A stretch of 40,840 nucleotides of DNA, from assembly GCA_045612665.1 (NCBI GenBank), contig JAZKZO010000063.1, positions 1-40,840 on the forward strand, read 5' to 3'. The translations under genes were made by a program, and so were the position numbers. Shown here piece after piece: positions 1-6,810 of this stretch. Positions within the stretch are counted from its first letter, which is position 1. Each line of letters begins with the position of its first letter. This stretch comes from RGIG2000 sp045612665. Lineage in GTDB: Bacteria; Bacillota; Clostridia; Oscillospirales; CAG-272. The notes below the pieces were generated by a model. The model was not told the origin of the DNA. It made no database searches and was given only the letters and a program-made list of their open reading frames with translations.

Positions 1-303
1 GATAGCCATATCCTCGGCTCTACCTTCGTCGTATTGTACTCGATAGTTTCCAAAGCGAAATTCATAATATTTGATACAGTCGCAATAGCCGTTTTCCGGA
101 AAGGTCTCGGGATTCAAAATTTCCTCTACAAGCTCGGCTTCGTTATCGGTTAGCACAACCTTCTCGCCCGTTCTTCTATCTTTCACCGACACGGGCACCT
201 CTTCCTCGCTTGACGAGGATTCGCTTGGCACGTCATCGTTGCAGGAAGCAAATACACCAAGGCAAAAAACTAGAGCAAGTAATAAAGCTAATAGTTTTTT
301 CAT
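1..303 (-). CDS. Putative lipoprotein, 3' end outside window
   Basis: The first 101 codons of a minus-strand gene are visible and the reading frame runs off the left edge without a stop. The protein starts with a short basic and hydrophobic signal peptide (MKKLLALLLALVFCLGVFASC); the Cys at residue 21 sits in a lipobox-like FASC, so lipid attachment and an extracytoplasmic, membrane-anchored location are likely. A Ser/Glu-rich linker follows (about residues 22-38), then a folded region with VKDRRTGEKVVLTD. A strong AAGGGGG ribosome binding site lies 8-9 bases before the ATG. I recognise no domain in the visible part. The lipobox is slightly atypical because Phe occupies the -3 position. The call as an exported lipoprotein is reasonably firm; the function is unknown. 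Confidence 0.75.
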   Translation of the reverse strand, partial: MKKLLALLLALVFCLGVFASCNDDVPSESSSSEEEVPVSVKDRRTGEKVVLTDNEAELVEEILNPETFPENGYCDCIKYYEFRFGNYRVQYDEGRAEDMAI

Positions 304-327
304 AAGATCAGCCCCCTTTCTGATTTT

Positions 328-357
328 ATTGTAGCATACGGAAAATATGCTTGTAAA
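328..357 (-). promoter_or_regulatory. Promoter of the lipoprotein gene
   Basis: Reading the minus strand, TTTACA is followed after 18 bases by TACAAT, with a TGC immediately before the -10 (extended -10). It sits about 25 bases upstream of the lipoprotein ATG. Confidence 0.55.
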
Positions 358-398
358 TGCTTTTCACTTAATTTTCATCAAATGTTCACAAAATCAAA

Positions 399-426
399 AA
401 TACCTCTTGCCGAAGCAAGAGGTATT
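399..426 (-). terminator. Intrinsic terminator of gap
   Basis: A perfect 12-bp stem (AATACCTCTTGC with its complement) closes a UUCG tetraloop on the minus strand and is followed by TTTGATTTTG. It lies 17 bases beyond the gap stop codon. The C(UUCG)G loop is an unusually stable RNA tetraloop. Confidence 0.85.
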
Positions 427-443
427 TATTTATCTAATTTTAA

Positions 444-1463
444 TTAGATCTCAGCGAAGTACTTAATTGTACGAACCATCTGGCTGGTGTAGGAGTTCTC
501 GTTATCGTACCAAGAAACTACCTGTACCTGATATGTGTCGTCGTCAATCTTAGCAACCATTGTCTGAGTTGCATCGAAGAGTGAGCCATAACGCATACCG
601 ATAACGTCAGAAGAAACGATTTCGTCGGTGTTGTAGCCGAAGGATTCAGTAGCCTGAGCCTTCATAGCTGCGTTGATAGCGTCCTTTGTTACGTCCTTGC
701 ACTTAACAACAGCAACGAGAAGTGTTGTTGAACCTGTGCAAGTAGGAACTCTTTGTGCAGAACCGATGAGCTTACCGTTGAGCTCAGGAATTACAAGGCC
801 GATAGCCTTAGCTGCGCCTGTTGAGTTAGGAACGATGTTCTGAGCGCCTGCACGAGCACGACGAAGGTCTCCCTTTCTGTGTGGGCCGTCAAGAATCATC
901 TGGTCGCCTGTGTAAGCATGAACAGTTGTCATGATACCGCTCTGAATTGGGAATGCATCGTTAAGAGCCTTAGCCATAGGAGCGAGGCAGTTTGTTGTGC
1001 ATGATGCAGCAGAGATGATTTGGTCATCAGCTGAGAGTGTTTCGTTGTTAACGCCGAATACGATTGTCTTGAGGTCGTTTCCAGCAGGAGCTGAAATAAC
1101 TACCTTCTTAGCACCAGCGTTGATGTGTGCCATTGATTTATCCTTTGAGCAGTAGAAGCCTGTGCACTCGAGAACTACGTCTACGCCAAGCTCACCCCAA
1201 GGGCAGTTTGCAGCGTCCTTTTCAGCGTAGATCTTAATGGTCTTGCCGTCTACTGTGATGCTGTTAGCCTCTTCGTCAACAGATACGGTATCAGCGAGAG
1301 CGTACTTACCCTGAGCTGTGTCGTACTTGAGAAGGTGTGCAAGCATCTTAGCGCTTGTAAGATCGTTGATTGCTACTACTTCGTAGCCTTCTGCTCCGAA
1401 CATCTGTCTGAATGCAAGACGTCCGATACGGCCAAAGCCGTTGATTGCAACTTTAACTGACAT
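444..1463 (-). CDS. gap: Glyceraldehyde-3-phosphate dehydrogenase, type I
   Basis: This cytoplasmic glycolytic enzyme oxidises glyceraldehyde 3-phosphate to 1,3-bisphosphoglycerate with NAD and phosphate. The protein has 339 residues, the usual length. The N-terminal Rossmann motif NGFGRIGR is at residues 8-15, the catalytic Cys lies in SAASCTTNCLAP (around residue 153), and the substrate-binding HRKGDLRRARAGAQNIVP segment is intact. I place the start at the ATG at 1463, because a GGAGG ribosome binding site lies 8 bases upstream; a TTG further upstream would overlap that site. The gene is monocistronic: it has its own terminator and a 259-base upstream region shared with the divergent holB operon. 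Unlike many Firmicutes, no cggR, pgk or tpiA is adjacent. Confidence 0.97.
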   Translation of the reverse strand: MSVKVAINGFGRIGRLAFRQMFGAEGYEVVAINDLTSAKMLAHLLKYDTAQGKYALADTVSVDEEANSITVDGKTIKIYAEKDAANCPWGELGVDVVLECTGFYCSKDKSMAHINAGAKKVVISAPAGNDLKTIVFGVNNETLSADDQIISAASCTTNCLAPMAKALNDAFPIQSGIMTTVHAYTGDQMILDGPHRKGDLRRARAGAQNIVPNSTGAAKAIGLVIPELNGKLIGSAQRVPTCTGSTTLLVAVVKCKDVTKDAINAAMKAQATESFGYNTDEIVSSDVIGMRYGSLFDATQTMVAKIDDDTYQVQVVSWYDNENSYTSQMVRTIKYFAEI

Positions 1464-1498
1464 TTTAAAGTCCTCCAAAAATTTTTTTGATTTTGTGT

Positions 1499-1513
1499 AT
1501 GGAACATTTCCAT
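1499..1513. promoter_or_regulatory. Inverted repeat in the gap leader, possible operator
   Basis: ATGGAA-CAT-TTCCAT is a perfect 6-bp inverted repeat with a 3-base centre. It lies 17 bases downstream of the proposed gap -10, in the early transcribed leader, where a repressor could block transcription. It matches neither the Rex nor the CggR consensus that I know. Confidence 0.35.
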
Positions 1514-1529
1514 TCCCTACCGATTATAT

Positions 1530-1558
1530 ATTTTAAACCATTTTTTAGAAATATTCAA
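1530..1558 (-). promoter_or_regulatory. Promoter of gap
   Basis: On the minus strand TTGAAT and TAAAAT are separated by 17 bases. A second -10-like TATAAT lies a few bases downstream but has no -35 at the right distance. Confidence 0.5.
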
Positions 1559-1659
1559 TAGTTTTTTATAAAATTACGCATTTTTTCACTCTTGCATAAA
1601 TTTATCGTTCATTTATGAGCTTTTAATAACAAATATTACAAAAATATCATAATTTTCAT

Positions 1660-1688
1660 TTGACACGGCACCTCTACTATGCTATACT
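1660..1688 (+). promoter_or_regulatory. Sigma-A promoter of the holB operon
   Basis: TTGACA, a 17-base spacer and TATACT, with TGC directly before the -10 (extended). It is 34 bases upstream of the holB start. Confidence 0.85.
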
Positions 1689-1722
1689 ATATGTGTTAAA
1701 TTTTATTTGAGGGGGCTTTGAT

Positions 1723-2712
1723 TTGGAAATTTTCAAGACACTTATTGCAAATAACGAAATAAAAAGCACTCTCGGATGTGCCATTGCCTCATCCTCGTTT
1801 TCGCACGCTTACATAATCGAGGGTGCGCCGGGAACAGGAAAGCGTACGGTTGCAAGGCTTGCCTCGGCAGGCATTTTGTGTCAAGGGCACGGGGATCTCC
1901 CCTGTGGCGTGTGTCATAGCTGTAAAAAGGTGCTTTCGGACCTGCATACCGACGTGAGATTTTTTGACATTACAAAGGTTGATCAGGTGCGTGAAATAAA
2001 GCAAAATTTATATGATGCACCAAACGAAAGCGACTATAAAATTTACATCTTCAACGATGCGCAAAAGATGAATATCAAGGCGCAAAACGCGCTTCTCATT
2101 TCACTTGAGGAGCCACCGAAGAACGTCATATTTTTCCTTTTGACAACCGATGCCGGAATGCTTCTTGAAACGATACGCTCAAGAGCGCAAATTTTGCGCA
2201 CTGAGCCTCTTGACAACGACACCGTTTTCGACTATCTCAAAAATGAGATGAGCGTTGCGCTCTCGGACAGCAAGCTCGAGCAAATTGTTATGGCCTCAGC
2301 AGGCTCGCTCGGATATGCGATTTCACTTACCGACGCAAAGAAATCGGAGCTTCTTCTAAGCGAAAGGCAAAGGGCACTCGACATTACTCTTGCCGTTATC
2401 AAAAACGATGCGGAAAGCATACCTACTCTTTTGTCGGCATCAAGCATGCAGAGAGAGGATTTAAAATCACTTTTAACACTTTGTGTTACAGTTATTGGAG
2501 ATTTGCTTCTTTTGAAGAAGGATAAGGGCGCAAGGCTTCACTTCTTTACATCAAGAGATGAGGCTCTTGAAAGGGCGCAAAAATACAACACCGTAAAGCT
2601 TCTCGGATGCTATGATGCGCTTTTGACGGCGATTTCCGATCTTAATATGAACTCTAACACGGCACTTACTCTTATGTCTATTTTGACAAATTCGAAAAAG
2701 AAAGGTAATTAA
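1723..2712 (+). CDS. holB: DNA polymerase III subunit delta'
   Basis: This AAA+ protein is part of the clamp loader that places the beta sliding clamp on DNA during replication. Visible features are a Walker A-like GAPGTGKR at residues 34-41, a zinc-binding knuckle with Cys 53, 61, 64 and 67, and the ISLEEPP segment at residues 126-132 typical of the DnaX/HolB family. At 329 residues it matches delta' rather than the much longer gamma/tau subunit. The start is TTG, chosen because GAGGGGG lies 7 bases upstream and no ATG is nearby. ricT begins one base after the holB stop, so the two are co-transcribed. This is the gene order of the Firmicutes holB-yaaT block; tmk, which often precedes holB, is not here. 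Confidence 0.9.
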   Translation: MEIFKTLIANNEIKSTLGCAIASSSFSHAYIIEGAPGTGKRTVARLASAGILCQGHGDLPCGVCHSCKKVLSDLHTDVRFFDITKVDQVREIKQNLYDAPNESDYKIYIFNDAQKMNIKAQNALLISLEEPPKNVIFFLLTTDAGMLLETIRSRAQILRTEPLDNDTVFDYLKNEMSVALSDSKLEQIVMASAGSLGYAISLTDAKKSELLLSERQRALDITLAVIKNDAESIPTLLSASSMQREDLKSLLTLCVTVIGDLLLLKKDKGARLHFFTSRDEALERAQKYNTVKLLGCYDALLTAISDLNMNSNTALTLMSILTNSKKKGN

Positions 2713-2713
2713 A

Positions 2714-3601
2714 ATGCCAAACGAAAATATAATTGAAAATAACACTCCCGAAAATGAGAAAATCGAGGTTATCGGCGTTTGCTTCAAGGACGGGGGAAAA
2801 ACATATTATTTTGCACCTAACGGAAACGTTGCGAAGTCCACCGACCACGTAATTGTAGAAACTGCAAGAGGTCTTGAATTCGGACGAGTTTGTGCGCCTA
2901 ACAAGACCGTTAGCACAAGGGACGTCGTTCCACCTCTTAAGCCTGTTGTCAGAATTGCGACAAAGGAAGATATAAAGACTCGCGAGGAAATCAAGAAAAA
3001 GGAAGCCGATGCGATAAGAATTTGTCAGCAAAAGGTTACCGCGCATCAGCTTGAAATGAAGCTTATCGAGGCTGAGTACACCTTTGATATGTCAAAGCTC
3101 ACAATTTACTTTACTGCCGACGGAAGAATAGATTTCCGCGAGCTTGTAAAGGACCTTGCATCAACCTTTAAGACAAGAATTCAGCTTCACCAAATCGGTA
3201 TTCGCGACGAGGCGAAGTTTATGGGCGGTCTTGGCGTATGCGGAAGGCAGTTCTGCTGTAGCGCATTCTTGCCCGATTTTGTACAGGTTTCAATCAAGAT
3301 GGCGAAGGAGCAAAACTTGTCGCTCAACTCTGCGAAGATTTCGGGCGCTTGCGGTAGGCTTATGTGCTGTCTAAGATACGAGCACGAGGCTTATCAAGAG
3401 GAGATAAGGCTCACTCCACCTGTTGATGCAACAGTTAAAACTGTTGACGGTGTTGGAACTGTCGTTGACACAAATCCTATAAAGGGAACAATTAAGGTTT
3501 CAATTAACGAAAACGTCAAGACATATCATCGAGATGACGTTACTGTTCTTTCAAGAAAAAAGAGTGAAAAAACAGATAATAGCTCGAACGATGTAAAATA
3601 A
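2714..3601 (+). CDS. ricT: PSP1-domain protein RicT (YaaT family)
   Basis: The 295-residue protein belongs to the PSP1 family. In Bacillus, RicT (YaaT) forms the Y-complex with RicA and RicF, carries iron-sulfur clusters and acts with RNase Y in mRNA maturation and development. The family's conserved cysteines are present as two similar clusters: Cys 176, 181, 182 (VCGRQFCC) and Cys 213, 218, 219 (ACGRLMCC). The first 20 residues are acidic and probably disordered, and a charged helix follows around residues 83-120. It starts one base after holB with AAAGG as ribosome binding site, so translation is likely coupled. Whether it binds RNase Y here is inferred from the family only; ricA and ricF are not in the window. 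Confidence 0.88.
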   Translation: MPNENIIENNTPENEKIEVIGVCFKDGGKTYYFAPNGNVAKSTDHVIVETARGLEFGRVCAPNKTVSTRDVVPPLKPVVRIATKEDIKTREEIKKKEADAIRICQQKVTAHQLEMKLIEAEYTFDMSKLTIYFTADGRIDFRELVKDLASTFKTRIQLHQIGIRDEAKFMGGLGVCGRQFCCSAFLPDFVQVSIKMAKEQNLSLNSAKISGACGRLMCCLRYEHEAYQEEIRLTPPVDATVKTVDGVGTVVDTNPIKGTIKVSINENVKTYHRDDVTVLSRKKSEKTDNSSNDVK

Positions 3602-3614
3602 TTTTGATTTACTC

Positions 3615-3642
3615 TTGACAAATCGTTTTTTTGTGCTAAAAT
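3615..3642 (+). promoter_or_regulatory. Promoter of the ferredoxin gene
   Basis: TTGACA, a 16-base spacer and TAAAAT, preceded by TGC (extended -10). It starts 13 bases after the ricT stop, so the ferredoxin gene has its own promoter inside the operon block. Confidence 0.75.
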
Positions 3643-3673
3643 AAAATTACAAATTCTTACGGAGGTATTTGAA

Positions 3674-3841
3674 ATGGCTTACAAAATTACTGACGCTTGC
3701 ATCGCTTGCGGTTCATGTGCAGGTCAATGTCCTGTTGACGCAATCGCTGAAGGAGATGTATATGTAATCGACGCTGATACTTGCATCGAGTGTGGCGCTT
3801 GTGCAGGTCAATGTCCTGTTGACGCTATCGTTGAGGAATAA
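3674..3841 (+). CDS. 2[4Fe-4S] ferredoxin, clostridial type
   Basis: A 55-residue electron carrier of the classic clostridial size. Two near-identical cluster-binding motifs, CIACGSCAGQCPVDAI (from residue 9) and CIECGACAGQCPVDAI (second half), each follow CxxCxxCxxxCP, so both [4Fe-4S] clusters should be complete. The two halves repeat almost word for word at protein level and closely at DNA level, showing the ancestral internal duplication. A GGAGG ribosome binding site lies 8 bases before the ATG. The gene has its own promoter and terminator, so it is an independent and probably strongly expressed unit inserted between ricT and trmN6. Its redox partner cannot be told from here. Confidence 0.96.
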   Translation: MAYKITDACIACGSCAGQCPVDAIAEGDVYVIDADTCIECGACAGQCPVDAIVEE

Positions 3842-3855
3842 TCAATAAACAGCTT

Positions 3856-3886
3856 AACGGAGTCCTAACCGACTCCGTTGTTGTTT
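3856..3886 (+). terminator. Terminator of the ferredoxin gene
   Basis: AACGGAGTC pairs with GACTCCGTT across a 6-base loop and is followed by GTTGTTT. The interrupted T tract makes it a moderate terminator, which may allow read-through into trmN6. Confidence 0.7.
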
Positions 3887-3906
3887 AAATAAGCCTATTT
3901 TTTATT

Positions 3907-4659
3907 ATGACTTTAAATAACGACGAAAGAATAAACGAAATAAACGAAAATCTCAAGCTCATCGAGAAAAAGGACGGACTCGTCTTTGGAACTGACGCAT
4001 ATCTTTTAAGTGCGTGTCTTCCCTCGCGTTCAAGGCACAGGGGTGCGGAGCTTGGTGCGGGCACGGGAGTCGTTTCACTTCTTGCCCTTTCAAAAAAGAA
4101 ATGTGCACACGTTTACGGAATTGAGGTGCAGAAGGAGTTTGCCGAGCTTTGCAAAAGAAATGCAACTCTTAACGCGCTCGACTCATCGTTTAGTGTGATT
4201 AACAAAAATGTAAAGGATATTACACCGCTTGACACAGACGGGGAGCTTGATTTTGTCTTTTCAAATCCACCGTATATGAAAGCGACCTCGGGCAAGGCAA
4301 ACGAAAACGCTCAAAAGAACGTTGCGCGCCACGAAATCGAGGGGGATATCGGTGATTTTTGCGCCTGTGCGAAGCGACTTTTAAAGCACGGTGGTGTTTT
4401 CTACGTTGTTTTCCGTCCGGACAGGCTTTCCGACCTGATTTTTGCGCTTAAATCAAACAATTTAGAGCCGAAAAGATTAACCTTTATTTATCCAAATTCA
4501 ACCACTCCCCCCTGTCTTTTGCTTATTTCAGCAAAGCTTGGCGCGAAAAGTGGAATGATAGTTGACGAGCCGATTTTTATTTACAAGGACGGCACTACCG
4601 AATATACCGAAAGGTATGCTCAAATTTACGAAAAATGTAGCTTGGAGCTTGAAAAATGA
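3907..4659 (+). CDS. trmN6: tRNA1(Val) (adenine37-N6)-methyltransferase family protein
   Basis: This SAM-dependent methyltransferase is of the TrmN6/YabB family, which methylates N6 of A37 in tRNA1(Val). The SAM-binding motif ELGAGTG is at residues 48-54 and the N6-adenine catalytic motif NPPY at residues 120-123. The length (250 residues) fits the family. The next gene, rsmI, overlaps it by four bases (ATGA), so the two RNA methyltransferases are translationally coupled. Oddly, the bases before the ATG (CTATTTTTTATT) hold no ribosome binding site and I see no good promoter between the ferredoxin terminator and this gene. I keep the ATG because no other start exists before the conserved sequence begins. 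The general function is firm; the exact tRNA target is inferred. Confidence 0.88.
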   Translation: MTLNNDERINEINENLKLIEKKDGLVFGTDAYLLSACLPSRSRHRGAELGAGTGVVSLLALSKKKCAHVYGIEVQKEFAELCKRNATLNALDSSFSVINKNVKDITPLDTDGELDFVFSNPPYMKATSGKANENAQKNVARHEIEGDIGDFCACAKRLLKHGGVFYVVFRPDRLSDLIFALKSNNLEPKRLTFIYPNSTTPPCLLLISAKLGAKSGMIVDEPIFIYKDGTTEYTERYAQIYEKCSLELEK

Positions 4660-5549
4660 GTAGCATTAAACACAAAAACGTTCCCCGTGAGGATAAAAAC
4701 GTAATACGAGGCGGGGTTTTGTATCTCGTTGCCACACCTATCGGTAATCTTTCCGATTTGTCGGAGCGCGCGCTCAAGGTTCTTCGCGAGGTGGATTTTA
4801 TTGCGGCAGAGGATACAAGAAATACAGGTAAGCTTCTTGCTTATTTTGAAATATCTAAGCCTATGGTAAGCTATTTTGAGCATAACAAAAGAGAGCGTGG
4901 CGAGGCTATCGTGGCAAGACTAAAGGAAGGACAAAGCTGTGCGCTTGTAACCGATGCGGGCACTCCTGCGATAAGCGACCCCGGTGAGGACCTTGTCCGT
5001 CTTTGTGCCGAAAACGATTTGACTGTAACCTCAATTCCGGGCTGTTGTGCAGTTGTAAACGCGCTTGCACTCTCCGCTCTTCCTACAGGCAGATTTTGCT
5101 TCGAGGGCTTTTTGAGCACTAACCGTGGTGAGAGATACGAGCGCCTTACCGAAATAAAGAACGACACACGCACGACTATTTTTTACGAAGCGCCTCACAA
5201 ATTAAAGAAAACGCTTTCAGATCTTCTTGAAATACTCGGAGATAGAAAAATTTCTCTTTGCAGAGAGCTTACGAAGCTCAACGAGGAAGTGATTAGAACA
5301 ACTATTTCAGGGGCGATTGCCTATTACGAGGAGAACGAGGTTCGCGGTGAATTCGTGCTCGTTGTTGAGGGCGCATCAAAGCAGGAGCTTCTTGAAAGTG
5401 AGTTTTGGGCCAACATGACAATTGAGGAGCATCTTGAGCATTATATTTCCTCGGGAATAAAGAAAATGGATGCTATTAAGAGTGTCGCAAAGGATAGAAA
5501 TATGCCTAAAAACGAGGTATACAAGATTGTAAACATCGAAAATAAATAA
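4656..5549 (+). CDS. rsmI: 16S rRNA (cytidine1402-2'-O)-methyltransferase
   Basis: RsmI methylates the ribose of C1402 in the decoding centre of 16S rRNA. The 297-residue protein has the tetrapyrrole-methylase fold signatures of the family: ATPIGN at residues 26-31, AEDTR at 51-55, and VTDAGTPAISDPG at 98-110. Its start overlaps the trmN6 stop, and GGAG lies upstream inside trmN6. The first 20 residues are longer than in many homologues and polar. In Bacillus the same pair is separated by yazA, which is absent here. A strong terminator follows. Confidence 0.94.
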   Translation: MSSIKHKNVPREDKNVIRGGVLYLVATPIGNLSDLSERALKVLREVDFIAAEDTRNTGKLLAYFEISKPMVSYFEHNKRERGEAIVARLKEGQSCALVTDAGTPAISDPGEDLVRLCAENDLTVTSIPGCCAVVNALALSALPTGRFCFEGFLSTNRGERYERLTEIKNDTRTTIFYEAPHKLKKTLSDLLEILGDRKISLCRELTKLNEEVIRTTISGAIAYYEENEVRGEFVLVVEGASKQELLESEFWANMTIEEHLEHYISSGIKKMDAIKSVAKDRNMPKNEVYKIVNIENK

Positions 5550-5557
5550 AATTATGG

Positions 5558-5587
5558 AAAACCCCTTGATATTGAGGGGTTTTTTTG
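5558..5587 (+). terminator. Terminator of rsmI
   Basis: AAAACCCCT pairs with AGGGGTTTT across an 8-base loop, followed by TTTG. It closes the trmN6-rsmI unit. Confidence 0.85.
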
Positions 5588-5594
5588 TTAGAAT
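5566..5594 (+). promoter_or_regulatory. Candidate nagA promoter overlapping the rsmI terminator
   Basis: TTGATA, a 17-base spacer and TAGAAT, with TGT before the -10. The -35 lies in the terminator loop and the spacer contains the T tract, so terminator and promoter share the same bases. Confidence 0.5.
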
Positions 5595-5637
5595 ATATAA
5601 ATAATGCACGCTATGCGCAAATCTTAAAGGAGATACT

Positions 5638-6798
5638 ATGAAAAGGATTGCATTTGTTGGCGGAATGGTATTCGATTCTGCATCGGAGGAATTCAAAAAA
5701 GCAAGCGTTCTTTGCGAGGACGGCTTTATTGTTGATATAACCGATGCGACTGTTCCCTTTGACTATGAAAAAATAGACATTTCGGGCAAATATCTTATTC
5801 CGGGCTTGATAGACGTTCACACACACGGACTCGGTGGACTTGATTTTAATTTTGCAAGTGAAGACGATATACAGCGTATGACTCAAATATACGCAAAAAT
5901 GGGTACTACCTCTATTATGGCAACGCTTGCGTCCGACACTTATACAAATCTCACGAACTCGGTGTTTAAGATAAATCAAAACAGAGTTAATCCAAAGGAC
6001 GGAGCTGCTAACATCATAGGAATTCACCTTGAGGGCAGATATCTCAATCCTGAGGCTAAGGGCGCGCATGCCGAGCATCTTTTGGCTTTACCAAAGGCTA
6101 GCGAGCTTGAGGAGCTTGCAGGCGCTATGATGCCACTTCCTATACACGCATCCTTCGCTCCTGAGCTTGAGGGCGGAGATGAATTTATAAAAAAGGCAAA
6201 TGAGCTTGGTGTTACAATCGGTATCGCACACACCACCGCTACGTACGAGCAGGCTATGCACGCACTCGAAATAGGCGCACGCTCATTCACTCACACATAC
6301 AATGCGATGACAAAGATGCACCATAGAAATCCCGGTGCGACGATTGCATCACTTACAATTGACGAGGCTTATTCCGAGCTTATCGCTGACGGATATCACT
6401 CACATCCTGCGCTTGTAAAGCTCGCATACAGGTCGAAGCCGTCCGACAAGCTTGTGCTTATCACGGATTCAATTGCGCTCGCCTGCACGGACGAGGGCTT
6501 CTCCTCCGAGGTTGCCGGTATCGGTGTTACCGTTAAGGGTGGTGTTGCAGTAAACGAATTCGGAGTTATTGCAGGTAGCACTCTTACAATGTTTAAGGCG
6601 CTTACAAATCTTATGAAATTCTGCGACGTTCCACTAAATAAGGCAATCAAGTACGCAACTGTAAATCCTGCCGAAATGGTAAAGGCTGACTTTGTCGGAA
6701 GAATTGCAAAGGGCTATCGCGCAGATTTTATAACAATTAACAATACGAAAAATCCCGAGATTGACACCGTATACGTTGGTGCAGTTGAGGTTAGATAA
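5638..6798 (+). CDS. nagA: N-acetylglucosamine-6-phosphate deacetylase
   Basis: NagA removes the acetyl group from N-acetylglucosamine 6-phosphate in the cytoplasm, feeding amino-sugar recycling and use. The 386-residue protein is an amidohydrolase with the metal motif HTH at residues 61-63, metal Glu132 in HLEGRY, metal His198 and His219, and the catalytic Asp277 in LITDSIA. AAAGGAG lies 7 bases before the ATG. metG follows after 12 bases, so the two probably share an mRNA. No nagB or PTS genes are nearby, which fits cell-wall sugar recycling as well as catabolism. Its place inside the rsmI-metG block is unusual compared with Bacillus. Confidence 0.94.
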   Translation: MKRIAFVGGMVFDSASEEFKKASVLCEDGFIVDITDATVPFDYEKIDISGKYLIPGLIDVHTHGLGGLDFNFASEDDIQRMTQIYAKMGTTSIMATLASDTYTNLTNSVFKINQNRVNPKDGAANIIGIHLEGRYLNPEAKGAHAEHLLALPKASELEELAGAMMPLPIHASFAPELEGGDEFIKKANELGVTIGIAHTTATYEQAMHALEIGARSFTHTYNAMTKMHHRNPGATIASLTIDEAYSELIADGYHSHPALVKLAYRSKPSDKLVLITDSIALACTDEGFSSEVAGIGVTVKGGVAVNEFGVIAGSTLTMFKALTNLMKFCDVPLNKAIKYATVNPAEMVKADFVGRIAKGYRADFITINNTKNPEIDTVYVGAVEVR

Positions 6799-6810
6799 GG
6801 ATATCAAGAT

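Noticed and set aside
1464..1659. Rex or CggR site upstream of gap
   Set aside because: No TTGTTAA-N4-TTAACAA-like or CggR-like sequence is present; only the short inverted repeat at 1499-1513 is seen.
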